Position numbers and translations under genes: made by a program. From Vitellaria paradoxa (taxonomy: Eukaryota; Streptophyta; Magnoliopsida; Ericales; Sapotaceae), in assembly GCA_019916065.1 (NCBI GenBank), contig CM034236.1:48165144-48229143 (forward strand): 64,000 bases of DNA, read 5' to 3'. Positions 1-10,864 of this stretch are shown one piece after another; the stretch's first letter is position 1, and each line of letters starts with the position of its first letter. Under the pieces are notes generated by a model. The model was not told where the DNA came from. It made no database searches and worked only from the letters and a program-made list of their open reading frames with translations.

Positions 1-630
1 AATTAAATTTTTTTTATATTTTAAATTTTAAATATAATAAGAGTTATTATTGTACAAGAAGCTAGATTTTTTAAATTTAATTAATATACAATAAATTTAA
101 AACTTTATTTCTAATCCAAATTACTTTTATAAAAATTTTCTTATGTTTTCAAAAGTATAAATCTTGCAATTATAGTAAATAAATAGATATAGTACATTTA
201 ATGAACTCATGATTTAATTTAAATGTTGAAAATTGCATGTCATAGCAATAGTAGTTTTATAAATAAAATAAAAAAAGGAGTTGTGTTCATCTATTGGATA
301 AAAAAATTAAAGTTTTATGAATAAGAATACAAAATATCGAAAAAAATGAGGAGAGGGTAGTTTATTCAAAGAATTATAAAGATAAAATAAAATAAAATAA
401 AGTAAAATAATGAATAAAAAAGTGTCGTACTAGATTTGATAATAATTTTTTTATTTATTTAATAAAAATAACTAAAATTAAAAATATTATTATTAATCAT
501 ACATTGTGCTTTATAAATAAAATATGGTCAACACAACCAATTAAATTTAAATTTAAAATTTCAAAAATTACTCCTAACCTTAATTTTATTCAAATATTCG
601 TAAAATTAGAAAATGTAGAATCGTAAATAT
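1..630. other. AT-rich intergenic DNA, nothing recognised
   Basis: Long A and T runs with no codon structure, no GC-rich patch and no clear terminal repeats. I see nothing to annotate here. Confidence 0.6.
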
Positions 631-631
631 T

Positions 632-1668
632 AAGGTTCCATTTGGCAACGTTTTTATTTTCTGTTTTTCTGTTTCCGTTTTCAAAATTTTGTAAATTGGT
701 AACAGAAACATGTTTGTTAAATCTGTTTCTGTTTTTTTGTTTCCAAAAAAAATGAAAACAGAAACAAAAAAACGGAAACAGAAAAAAGGCGTTTTTACTC
801 TGGTTTTTCTTTTCTGCTACCAATAATTTGTCAATTTTAAAACTTTATCTATTTTTGTTACATTACATAAAAATAAATTATTTTATTCAAATATTTTATT
901 AAAGTAAGTTATTTTAATAAATAATATAATTAAATTCAAAAATTAAATTAATTAGATAAATTACTATAAATTATTTTTAATAAATAATAAAACTAAATTA
1001 ATTTAATTTAATAATTAATTATTGCTAAATTATTTGAAATAAATATCATAATTAATTTATTTAATTTAATAATTAAATTAATTTATATAAAATAATTAAT
1101 AATAAATAATTAAATTACATTAATTTTTAATTTAATTTAATTTAATTTAATATTAATTATTAAATTATTTAAATAAATATCATAATTAAATTAAATTATT
1201 TATGATTTAATTAATTTAATTTATATAAAATATATTTTATTAAATTATTTTAATTAATAATTAATTTAATTTAATTAATTTAAAAATAAATAATTTAATT
1301 TAATAATTAATCTAATTTAATTATTTATTTAATATGAAATATATTTTATTAAATTATTTTTAATAAATAATATAATTTAATATATTTTATATTTATTGAT
1401 TAAATGATTTTAATAAATAATTTATTGTATTAATTTAATTAATTATATTAATTAAAATATATTTTATTAATTTCTATTAATTTTTTAAAACTAATAAAAT
1501 TAAATATTTTCTAAAATAAAAAATTAATAATTCTAAACAAACTTGCATTTCAAACACAATTTCAGTTTTCATGTCAGAAAAAATAAACGGTAACAGAAAA
1601 CAAAAAATAGGAAAATGACAACAGAAAAATAACAACAAAAAAACGACAACGTTGTCAAACGGGCCCTA
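632..1668. mobile_element. Non-autonomous hAT-like TIR element (~1.04 kb)
   Basis: The left end reads AGGTTCCATTTGGCAACG and the reverse complement of the right end reads AGGGCCCGTTTGACAACG, followed on both sides by CTGTTTTT/CTGTTTCC-like subterminal repeats. Such GGGCCCGTTTGG ends are common in plant hAT-type MITEs. The interior (about 840-1540) is almost pure A/T with many TTTAATT repeats and has no transposase. Candidate 8-bp flanks match at only 5 of 8 bases, so the duplication is uncertain and the element is probably old. The short minus-strand reading frame at 590-823 is just the T-rich subterminal repeat read as codons. Confidence 0.55.
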
Positions 1669-2044
1669 AACATGTTTGCTGCATTTATTTCGGAGTAAAA
1701 AAAACTGAAAAAGAAAATTAAAAATAAAAATACTTAAAATACAAGTTTATCAAACAGTCCCTTGATATAAATAGGTAATTGAAAAACTTATTTCTTGTAA
1801 GAAAAGAAATAAAATAAAATAAATAAAATAAAGGAACTTACCGAACGCAGCCTTGAAATATATAAACAATGGTTAAAGGAGATTGTTCTTTCGCCGCCAA
1901 AATTGGCCATTTGCACATCGAGTCAATTTCCACGCTGAGCCTTTCCTTTCGCGGCCTAACAGGACATCCGGAGTCAGATTCGGCTAGAGGCTTACAAAAG
2001 CAGAAGAAAAGTCGTACATGTTCTTATATTTTTGGTTGCGCGAG

Positions 2045-2215
2045 AGTTTAGGGTTATAAAAAGTGAGATATAGTTAAATATTTTAAAATAATTTATAAAT
2101 TTATAATTCGTATAGTAAGATAAAAAGTAAATAATTTTTACAAATTTTTATAAATTTTTAAAAATTTTAAGTATTTTTTATTTCACCAAATATATCCTAT
2201 ATATTTAGAAAAAGG
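2045..2215. repeat. MITE-like copy, family B
   Basis: A ~150-bp AT-rich unit containing ATAATTCGTATAGTAAGATA followed by AAAAAGTAAATAATTTTT. The same core recurs at 36296-36440, 49040-49190, 58266-58436 (inverted) and 59318-59450 (inverted). No coding capacity. The termini are too diverged to fix exact ends. Confidence 0.45.
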
Positions 2216-2880
2216 GTCCGCTGATATTTCAGTCGTGTGATATTTTAATCTACATTATTAGGTTAAAATTTAATAATTTTTAATTATATTCATAAATTTT
2301 TAATTTAAAAAATTTATATAATAAAATAGAACAGTTTTTGAAAATTTTCCTCTCACAAACTAAAGTCTAATGATGAAAAATTATTTTTTTATTCAATGAT
2401 TGAAATCATTTTTATATTTTTAACTTTTCACTTATTTCTTATTTTAGTGGACGCTACTACCATCTATCTCACAAAACAATCTAGGTATTTGAAATTTTAC
2501 CATAATTTATCATATGTAAATTGAAACTGTCAACTTAAATTTCGTCTAATTATGATTTTTAGAAAGTTAAAATTTTTAAATTAAATCACTATAATCTAGA
2601 TTTTCTTTTATGGTGCTTATTAAAAATTAATTGGAGAGAGATACCACAACACAAATAGTATCTGTTGGGGTCTAAAATTTTCAAGAAAAATTAAAACTCA
2701 CACATAATCATAATTTTTTAATTTAAACTTTTTATCTAAAATTTTAATTATATAAGAAAATTAATACAAATTTTGTTTAAAGCATCTGTCTTTCAATCTC
2801 AAATGTTTGCGCGAATAAATTATGAGGCAAGACATACCACTATAGGAAGAGGAAGACGAGAGGGTTGAAGATGAAAGGAA
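2216..2880. other. AT-rich intergenic DNA, nothing recognised
   Basis: No gene, repeat boundary or RNA feature could be supported in this stretch. Confidence 0.5.
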
Positions 2881-2887
2881 TCAAATT

Positions 2888-3106
2888 AATTATTTTTTTG
2901 TATTATTTTATTTAATAATAATTATTATGTTTTCAATTAAAAATTATTAAAATATAAAAAATAAGAAGTTATATGATAAATAAAAGCGTAGATTAAATAA
3001 TATTTTGTTTAATAATAATTATTATGTTTTAGATAATAATTTTTTAAAATATAAAAAATAAAAAATAAGAAGTTATATAATAAATAAAAGTGTAGATTAA
3101 ATAAAA
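2888..3106 (+). repeat. Tandem duplication of a ~110-bp AT-rich unit
   Basis: The unit TTTAATAATAATTATTATGT ... AAAAATAAGAAGTTATAT ... AATAAAAGYGTAGATTAAATA occurs twice in a row, at about 2888-2997 and 2998-3106, with a few substitutions and small indels. It ends about 50 bp before the target duplication of the Mutator-like element. Confidence 0.7.
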
Positions 3107-3535
3107 ATATTTGTGATATCCATTAACATTTGGAAGGTATTTGATGAATAACGGGAGAGTTATTAGAGAAATGTCACGTTTACAACAAATTTTTACAACA
3201 TGTTTTACAACATTTCAAAACTATCTCATTTTGGACCAAAAGATAAGGAAAGATGAGGAAAACCCCCCCTCAAATTTGATACAGCATCAACCCTTCTTCC
3301 ATAGTAGCAAAATATGTTGGCTTCCTGAAATTTGCCTCCTCTCCCATGAAGAACACTTTCTTTGTCGTTGCATTGCCAGAAACTCCATCAGTCTCCGGCT
3401 GCTAAAAAGTTTCCGCTGCCTCTGCCACGGTCTTTCACGTGTTCTTAGGGTCGGTCAATGTCGGAATGGGCAGCCTCCAAGCTGAATCGACAAAATTTAG
3501 GCAAGCCAACAGGGCCTTTCAAAGGAATTGCCGCC

Positions 3536-4621
3536 CATGGTTTTAAATAACAGTAATAGGTGTCGTAACGGTAATGGCAACGGTAACGCGAAAAATAGAT
3601 ATAACGAATGTCGCGTAATAGAAATGAAAATTGGAAGCGTGAATTTTTTTCATATTCACAATTTACTCAAATTAAGTAATTTTTTATGTTTTAACAATTA
3701 AAATGTATAAATATAAGTAAAATGTTACTTCATACATGTAATATTTCCTTTAATAATTTTTAATAATTATATAAATTATGAAATATAACTTAATACAAAA
3801 TTTTAATTATTATATTTAATTATAATTAAAAATAATATAATATACTTAACTAAAATATAATATATTATATTTATATATTAATATTATATATTAAAAACAT
3901 TAATTTATTACTTCTCGGAAGTAAGTGTCAGCAATTAATGCACACTATTACCTAGAAACCCATTCACCAACCGCCTTAATTAACAACACTCTCATTCTTA
4001 ACTCTTGCACCTCCCTCTACATTCTTCTTCTCCAGACTCTTCTCTCTGTTTTAGACTTTCAGTCGCTTCGCTTTTTAATTTTTTTCTTCGATTTTTCAGT
4101 TCAAAATTTATAATAATAATCTGCAAAACGGGAAAGAGAAAATCTGAAGAAGAAAGAACAAGATCCAGTACTGAAAACTGCAACCGGAAAACAATGAATA
4201 AGGGAAGTTGTTTGCTTAACTCAATCTGGAACTATTTCTTTCATGATTTTTTATTTTTAAATCAGATGTTTCTTTTTCATTCTAACTTTGGTTTAGAGTT
4301 TTGTTGAAAAATGAGGGCTTTATTTTAGATTTTGGTTCAAAGATTTGTTGAAAAATTAAGATTTTTTTTTCGTATATCTGTTGAAACAAACATGTTCTTT
4401 CTGTTTTTGTAAGATTCTTCAATTTGTATTGCGATTTTTATCTTTAACAGAGTTGCAATGTTGCATAAGGCCTCTATAACGGCCGTTACGCCGCTGTAAT
4501 GGGTCATTACAGTGTGATTATTGCTTCACACTGTGTAACGTGGGTGTAACGGTTTCGATACTTGTTGATTCTGTTACGTAACGAGTGATACCGTTACATA
4601 ACGCCGAGTTTTAATACCATG
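3536..4621. mobile_element. Non-autonomous TIR element with 8-bp target duplication
   Basis: The element begins CATGGTTTTAAATAAC and ends GTTTTAATACCATG, so the ends are inverted repeats. It is flanked by a perfect 8-bp duplication, TTGCCGCC, at 3528-3535 and 4622-4629. Subterminal sequence is full of GTAACGG/CCGTTAC motifs in both orientations. An 8-bp duplication with CA termini suggests the hAT superfamily. It sits exactly within the AP2 coding region of the CBF copy, between the Asp-Val-Ala-Ala block and the ACLNF block. The interior includes CT-rich sequence at about 3950-4080 but no credible reading frame. Confidence 0.8.
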
Positions 4622-4893
4622 TTGCCGCCACATCCTAAGCTCTAGCGGCCATCTCCGCTGTTGGAAACATCCCTAGTTAGATTCTCAACTTCTTGTTCAG
4701 CTTCCGTACCTCACAGACCCACTTTTCAAAGTCCTTCTGCCTCATGCCGTGGTATACCGAGTGGCGAGTCTCCCAGAACTTCTTTCTCTCGACGCGCTTC
4801 TTGGGATGTCTAGAAGCCAACAATGACACCTCCTTATTGGAGAAGTTGGTTGGGCGAACACTGCTATTGTCAGACAGAAAGATAAGAGACGAC

Positions 4894-7800
4894 TAGCAGT
4901 GGAAATGGGTTGGGTTGGCTCAAGACTCAACTCGGCCCAACCCGGAAGATGGCCCGGCCCTACCTGCCCCCTTACCCCCGGGTCAGGGCTTGGGTCGGTA
5001 TAGCTCAGCCTAAAACCCGACTTGCCAAGCCCAGTCCAACTTGACCCGTCGCCCCGTACCCTTTCCCCTTCTAATGCATAAGCGCCACATCGGATTATGC
5101 ATTTCCCTAGTCCCCAGTCAGTGACCATTGGGGGAGGGAAAAATTCATTTTTTTTTTTGCTTTTGACTGTTTTAGCCTTTGTTTTTTTTTTTTTCCAACC
5201 ATTGGTGGCAATGGGTAGTTGGTAGCCCCCCAACGGTCCAAATTGTTTTAGATAATTACAAAATCTCTCGCCAAAAAATTACAAAATCCCCCAACCTTCT
5301 ATTATAAATACTCCCACACATATTCATTCAAACCTATAAAAAACTAATAGATTCTCTCTCAAATTTCTACACTACCAAGCTACCAACTCTCTAGTGTGCT
5401 ATTTAATTGTACTCAAGTGCATCTAATTTTGTCAAATTTGAAGTCAAATTTGAAGATTAAGTGCTTCAAAGTTTCAAATTATTCCAAGTTAGTATTTAAT
5501 TTTTTTAATTTGCATACATACATTTTTTTTAATTTACAGAGTTTAATTTTTTCATCAAATTATTTTTTATAAATTAATCCTAGAAATACCTATTTTTTTT
5601 ATTTGGAAGGTAGGGACTCAATATCTTTTTCCTTTTAAAAGCAAATGAAACAATTTGTATCACCACAAATAGCAACACTTGCTAACACAAATGGTGATGC
5701 TAGTGCATCATCTTTTTCTTGCCACGGCCAACAGCGTGGCTGTGCAAAAACATAGTACTCTTTTACTAGAATTTCACGTAATGATGGAATGCATAAGGCT
5801 AAATTCAATATTTGTGGGGATTTATTAGAGAGTAGGACTACTCTTAGAATTAGTCACCTAAAAAGACATTTAAATAGAAAGTATCGACACAATCCCCGCA
5901 TCAATTCTGTAATTGATCAATATTTTTCACATGTTACACAAACTCAATTAGGTAATGAGGGGGTAATTTAAATATTTTTTCTTATGACCCTACAAGAATA
6001 CAAAATAATTTAGTTAGATATATTGTTAAAGAAGATGAACAACATTTCACAATGAGTGTAAATCGACATTTTGAAGAATTTATTCACCATAGTTTTACAC
6101 AACAATATTGTGGTTTTTCAAGAAATACTTCAAAAAATAAAGTTTTTTTTTTTTTTTTTTAGATTTTGAAACAAAAAAGATGAATTAAAAATTTATTTTG
6201 ACCATTTTGAAGGAAATGTTTACTTGACCTCCGATATATAGAAATCTTGTTAAGATATTGAATATATTTGTATAACTACATATTACATTAACAAAAATTA
6301 GAAATTAAATAAATACATTATTTCATTTAAATTAGTTGAACAACCCTACACTGAATTGAGTATTAGGGAACTTATTTCTAATAAACTTGTATCATGGAGA
6401 TTATGTAAAAAAAATATTTTCTATTACTTTAGATAATGTTTCATATAATGATATTTGTTTTAATTATTTATTTAATGCTTTGCCTATAAGGGGTCCATTA
6501 TTTCATAGGCGTTGTTGTGCCCATACACTTAACTTAATTGTAAAGAATAGATTGGATATTTATGAATCTTCTATTATGAAAATAAAAAAAAGCTGTAGTT
6601 TGTACTATGAGTTATCTAAAAAAATTAATCTATTTGCTGGCTTATGCACTCAGATTGGTTTAAAATTTAGAAAATTACCAATAGAAATTAATATAAGATG
6701 AAATTCAACCTATATTATGTTAAAAGTTGCTATTAAATATAAAAAAGTAATTGATTTATTTATTTTAAATAATCAAGCTATTGGTTTAGATAGTATTGAG
6801 CCCATTGATTGGGCAAATACAATTTTTTATAGGGATTTTTTTATATGTTTTTGATATTGCTACTAAAATATTTTGTGGGATTTATTATTCTGCTTCTTCT
6901 ACTGTTGTTTATTAATTGGGGGTTATTGATGGAATTTTCAGAAATTATATTGTCCAAGAATATTATGCTGCTATGCTTCTTACAATGAAGGAAAAATTTA
7001 ATAAATATTTTAACCAACTTCCTTTACATTTTAGTATTACCACTATTTTAGACCCTAGTTATAAAGAAGATCTTTTTCTTCAATTATTAGAAATGATATA
7101 TGGGTCTGAAAGTGTCTAAGAACAATTAAATAATATTAAAGAGCAAATATAAGTTTTAATGGGTCAATATGATACTAATCGTACAACTGCCCAAACAATT
7201 ATTGCCACGACGTCCTCCTCTCACCATGACTTTGGTGGTAATACATCCCTTTAGAAAAGAATAACATCTCAGTAGACAAATTCATCAACAAGTATCAGTT
7301 CAAATTCATCTAACTTGTAACATTATCTCAATACACCTCCGATAGAAAATGGAGATAATTTTAATCTTTTAGACTAGTAAAAGGGATAACAATCTAATTT
7401 TCTAATTTTTTCAGCTTTAATTCATGATATCCTCACATTTTCAGTTTCTACCGCATTATCTAAGCAAGCATTTAGTGCAAGTGAGCACATTATCAGTCAA
7501 TTCAGGAGTCGACTGGCGCCTCTAACAGTAGAAGCCTTAATGTGTTGACGGGATTGATATCTCACCGAAAATAGACAACAAAAAGATGCTGAAAAAGAGC
7601 AATTTGCCCTTGACTTTGATGTGGTGTATTTAAGTAAAAGAGAAGAACACACTAGTGAATCTAGTAATGAATGATAATGATGTATAGATAGAGTAATATT
7701 TGCAAATGATAGTCACTCTTATAGGTGTCAACCTAGTCAAGATATATAAGACGTGAAATAATACACCTATTTATTACTCTATCATTTTTTTTTATAATTT

Positions 7801-8091
7801 TACGTTTGTAAATTATAATTTTAAATTTAATGTTAATTATATAATTGCTTGTTGTTTAATAAATTTTAATTTTTGTCACTTAATTATTTTAATGTGTTTG
7901 GTTAAGTTTTGTTTTGTATTTTATTTACTTTAAAAAATTAAAAATATTAAAAAAATAGGTTGGGTCAGCTGGGGCGGGTCAAGGGCGGGGATTGGTGACA
8001 TTGGCTCGACTTGAAAATGTGAAGGGTGGTTAGGGCGGGTTGGCCACGTGTCGAGTCAGGCCAGGCCTGACCCGACCCATTTACACTCTTA
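4894..8091 (+). mobile_element. hAT transposon, ~3.2 kb, nested in the MULE
   Basis: The left end reads TAGCAGTGGAAATGGGTTGG and the reverse complement of the right end TAAGAGTGTAAATGGGTCGG. Subterminal regions on both sides are rich in GGGTTGGGT/GGCCCGACCC repeats, typical of plant hAT elements. The flanking 8-bp sequences GAGACGAC (4886-4893) and AAGATGAC (8092-8099) match at 6 of 8 positions, both differences being transitions. The element carries its own decayed transposase and interrupts the captured CBF frame shortly after its ATG. Confidence 0.8.
5645..7674 (+). pseudogene. hAT transposase (BED finger, RNase H-like core, dimerisation domain), decayed
   Basis: A cut-and-paste transposase read from the ATG at 5645. 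The first frame runs to 5971 with one TAG after ~34 codons and contains a degenerate BED finger region (ISHLKRHLN at about residues 77-85). Around 6190-6400 the family block FDHFEGNVYLTSDI is visible, with conserved Trp codons changed to stops. At 6387-6701 follow ITLDNVSYNDICFNYL and RCCAHTLNLIVK, matching the hAT catalytic core. At 6916-7119 lies the region with HFSITTILDPSYKE. The C-terminal dimerisation domain is recognisable at about 7440-7674 (SEHIISQFRSRLAP and CXRDWY-like block). Multiple stops and frameshifts make it inactive. Transposases of this family recognise the TIRs seen at 4894 and 8091. Confidence 0.8.
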
Positions 8092-8234
8092 AAGATGACA
8101 GAGAAAGAGTACCCATTAATGTGTTTTTTTTTTCTTATTTTTTTTGGTCCAAAACGGGGTTGTCTTGAAATTTTATAAAACATGTTATAAAAATTTGCTG
8201 TAAATGTAGAATTTCTCGAGTAATTATCATTATT

Positions 8235-8470
8235 AGGAAATATAATTGGTATAATTTAGTTTGAATAAAAATTAGTTATGAATATGAAAATAATAAAATA
8301 TAATTTGATATAATTTAGTTTGTATGAAAATCAATTATGAATGTCAGAGTAATTATGGAATATAATTGGATATAATTTTGTTAGCACGAAAATTAGTTAC
8401 TACTGTGAGAATAATCATTATTAATTAGAGAATATAATTAGATATAATTGAGATTGTAAGAAAATAAAAG
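8235..8470 (+). repeat. Imperfect tandem repeat, about four ~62-bp units
   Basis: Units starting near 8238, 8297, 8358 and 8428 share AATATAATTKGRTATAATTT followed by AAAATYARTTATGA. They begin right after the target duplication of the MULE, so the MULE may have inserted at the edge of this array. Confidence 0.6.
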
Positions 8471-8587
8471 AGTATAAGTGTCGAGTAAAAGTTTTTTCAA
8501 ACATTGAGACTTTTTATAGTAATATAGACTAGAAGGGATGATTAAATATGAAATTATAAATCATTTGTTTTATCATAACTTTGAATT

Positions 8588-8985
8588 ATGGGGTGTTTTG
8601 GAGCTCCAAAGAAATTTAAAAATTTTCAAGAAAACTTTGAAAGTTTCAACTTTTTCAAACTCTAAAAAATTCTATTTTTTTCAAAAAATTTGTCAAAATC
8701 CATTAGAACAAATCATTATAATATGTTCCAACGAATTTCGACAGATTTTTTAAAAAGTTAGACTGACATTTGTATCAAAAAATTTTATAAAATTCTAAAA
8801 TTTTTCAAAATTCTCCTTTAAAATTTTGTCGCGTATCAATCTATATAATTTTTAACAATTTTATATCAAATTAAACGTAAACATCTAACTATCATTTCAA
8901 AATAATTTTTTACACTCTAAATTCTAAAAAATTTTACTTTTGGTAACTTTTGGAGTTTTTTAACCTCCAATCGGCCTCTAGATAT
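8588..8985. mobile_element. MITE-like element (~400 bp)
   Basis: The left end GGGTGTTTTGGAGCTCCAAA and the reverse complement of the right end (GGCCGATTGGAGGTTAAAAA) form an imperfect inverted repeat. The interior is T/A-rich with AAAATTTT blocks and no coding capacity. The small plus frame at 8538-8753 is explained by this repeat. Ends are approximate. Confidence 0.45.
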
Positions 8986-9270
8986 TATATAAAAAATTAT
9001 GTCTCACACTTTGACTGATTAACTTTGAATTAGATATCACAATAGAAAGTATTAAAACGCTTATGAAATATTAGATAGTATAATTAAATCTGAAACCATC
9101 AACCATTTTTTTTATCATAACTTTGAATTAGATATTATATTTAAAAATTATGTCTATCGCTTTGAATGGTTAACTTTGAATTATTTTCTTAACTTATTTT
9201 ATTTTTTATTTTTAAATTGGACATTATATTAAAAATTATATATTACACTTTGTTTGGTTAAAAATATATA
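8983..9270 (+). repeat. Imperfect direct repeats, three ~100-bp units
   Basis: The string ATTATATxxAAAATTATGTCT followed by CTTTGAxTGGTTAACTTTGAATTA recurs near 8983, 9130 and 9230 with increasing divergence. 9271-9870 shows nothing further that I can support. Confidence 0.45.
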
Positions 9271-9875
9271 TAAATTTGAATTACTTTTTATTAGCGTATA
9301 ATTTTGGATATTTCTCTGCGTTGATAATTTAATGTTTTTGCAAGTCTCTGGCTTTAAATACATTATGCTTGGAACAATATTCATTCTATATGTTTGGGTT
9401 ATTAGCAAATCATAGTTATAAAAAGTTTGTGTTGTGAATTGCTCGAAATGATAGTCCAAAATCTTAAAAACGATATAGTTACTTTTAATCATGCATTTTA
9501 AATAATTTCATTTTGTCATTTATACTTTAATCTAATTTCATTTTTTCTATTTTATCAAAATTATTAATAAAAAAAAGCCACATATTCATCTTATACATGT
9601 ACATATAGCATTCTCTATCACATCGTTTTAATAACAATTGGCCAAAAAGAGTAAAATAGAACTGAAGTAAAATATAAGAAATAAAAAGGCAAAATTTAAA
9701 TTACAAGAGTCCAAATAAGATTATCAATAAAACAAAAAGGCGCTAAATGTAATTACTTATATCAATAATAAAAAAGTGCTTGAATTACAAAATTAATAAT
9801 AGTCACATAATCGATATGAAAAAATTAACCGATAGTTGTAACATATAGAAAAGTATTTCACTTCAGCTGTAATTT

Positions 9876-10244
9876 AGGCTCCATTCGAAATAAGAAAAAA
9901 TAAGATAAATTGAGATAAAAAATGATTTTGGGTTGATTTTGGTGTTTTTTTTTTTTATGAAAAGTAGCAAACCGTGGGAACGATTTTCTAAATCCGTTCC
10001 CACAGATTCAAAAAAATTCACAAAAAATAGCGACAATGGTACTCGTTTGAAAGTTTTCGACATGAAGAATATGATTGTATAAAAAATTTACACATTCGAT
10101 TAATTTACTTCCAAATTTTTTATTTTTTTAGTGAAATATTAAAATTTTTTGAAATTCGTAATAGTGGAAAAATTAAAGGTAAAGGGTTGTTGGAGATTTA
10201 TAGAGATTTATAGAGGTTGTTTATGATGCCAAACGGGACCTTAC
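9876..10244. mobile_element. MITE (hAT-like termini)
   Basis: The left end TTAGGCTCCATTCGAAATAA and the right end (reverse complement GTAAGGTCCCGTTTGGCATC) resemble the AGGNNCCRTTYG termini of the element at 632-1668. The interior includes AAGATAAATTGAGATAAAAA. No reading frame of interest; the minus frame at 9863-10063 lies within it. 10245-10680 holds nothing recognisable. Confidence 0.5.
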
Positions 10245-10692
10245 TGAACTTCAAGATATTGAAATATATTCAGCACACGAATTAACAAAATGCATTCAAA
10301 TAACTATGTTATATTAATTGCATAACTTCTTGTTAAAATTTTAATTTAATACGTTGATATTTGTTTTAAAAGAATTGAAGGAATAAAAATTTCATAAATA
10401 AAAGCACATAACAGTAAAAAATTTAAAATAAATATAGCATTTTCTTTTACATATATCTTTGACCAAAAAAAAATACAATAATTGTAACAGGACTAAAATA
10501 ATAAAATTATAAGATAAGTTATTTAATTTTATAATTTTCTCGTACATAGTATGAATTCACTAGTAATCCAATAATATCAATGTACACATATATCTGTTTT
10601 AATTGGTTTGTTTCACCGTACGAGTATCGTATATAAGACAACGAATAAAAGGAAAATAGGTGATTATTGTTAATCTTGGGGAAAAAATGGGT

Positions 10693-10864
10693 TTTTTTTT
10701 TTTTTTGAAAGGTGAAATAAATTTAATAAAAGTCATCATACAAATACACGGGGCATACCCCCGACCAAAAGATAATCACTACCTACCATACCCAGAGGTA
10801 TACCTCTGAATCACCATAATTTACTAACTTAACAAACTCAAAGGAAAATACAAAACAAACCTAT
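10693..10864 (-). other. LINE 3' untranslated region and poly(A) tail
   Basis: Downstream of ORF2 the minus strand runs through a short region containing GGGGGTATGCCCCG and ends in an A run (T run on the plus strand at 10692-10706). A short ~60-bp direct duplication is visible at about 10858-10945 (CTATCTACCRAYAATAGAYA twice), overlapping the end of ORF2. Confidence 0.6.

Larger units (their letters stand above)
3270..8116 (-). pseudogene. CBF/DREB1: CBF/DREB1-type AP2/ERF transcription factor pseudogene inside a MULE
   Basis: CBF/DREB1 proteins are intronless AP2/ERF activators of cold-response genes. Here the reading frame lies on the minus strand in three blocks: 8116-8092 (ATG and first codons), 4893-4622 (N-terminal part and most of the AP2 domain) and 3535-3270 (end of AP2 and C-terminus). 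The second block encodes HPKKRVERKKFWETRHSVYH followed by KWVCEVRKLNKK and FPTAEMAARA, which are the CBF signature and AP2 core. The third encodes ACLNFVDSAWRLP (DSAW signature at 3478-3489) and ends near VFFMGEEANF and EEGLMLYQI, like the CBF C-terminus. It is broken: a conserved Trp codon is TAA at 4677-4679, a conserved His codon is TAG at 4635-4637, a one-base shift precedes the DSAW block, and another stop follows it. DNA-contact residues of the YRGVR motif are altered (YHGMR). Without insertions it would encode ~185 residues, slightly short for the family. Confidence 0.85.
3166..8217. mobile_element. Mutator-like element (Pack-MULE) with captured CBF/DREB1 gene
   Basis: The two ends are ~80-bp terminal inverted repeats: left 3166-3244 and right 8140-8217. 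Both begin GAGAAAT and share the internal block ACATGTTTTA..A.ATTTCAA followed by TTTTGGACCAAAA. The repeats are flanked by 9-bp duplications, GAGTTATTA at 3157-3165 and GAGTAATTA at 8218-8226 (8 of 9 identical). Long TIRs starting with G plus a 9-bp duplication are the signature of the Mutator superfamily. Without its two later insertions (3536-4621 and 4894-8091) the element is only about 0.75 kb. What remains between the TIRs is a CBF/DREB1-like reading frame on the minus strand, starting about 23 bp from one TIR and ending about 25 bp from the other. No MULE transposase is present, so it moved in trans. Confidence 0.85.

Noticed and set aside
1869..2051. Plus-strand frame of 60 codons
   Set aside because: Short, no recognisable family, no flanking gene signals.
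4742..5233. Minus-strand frame of 163 codons
   Set aside because: It joins an off-frame part of the CBF pseudogene to hAT subterminal repeats; no coherent protein.
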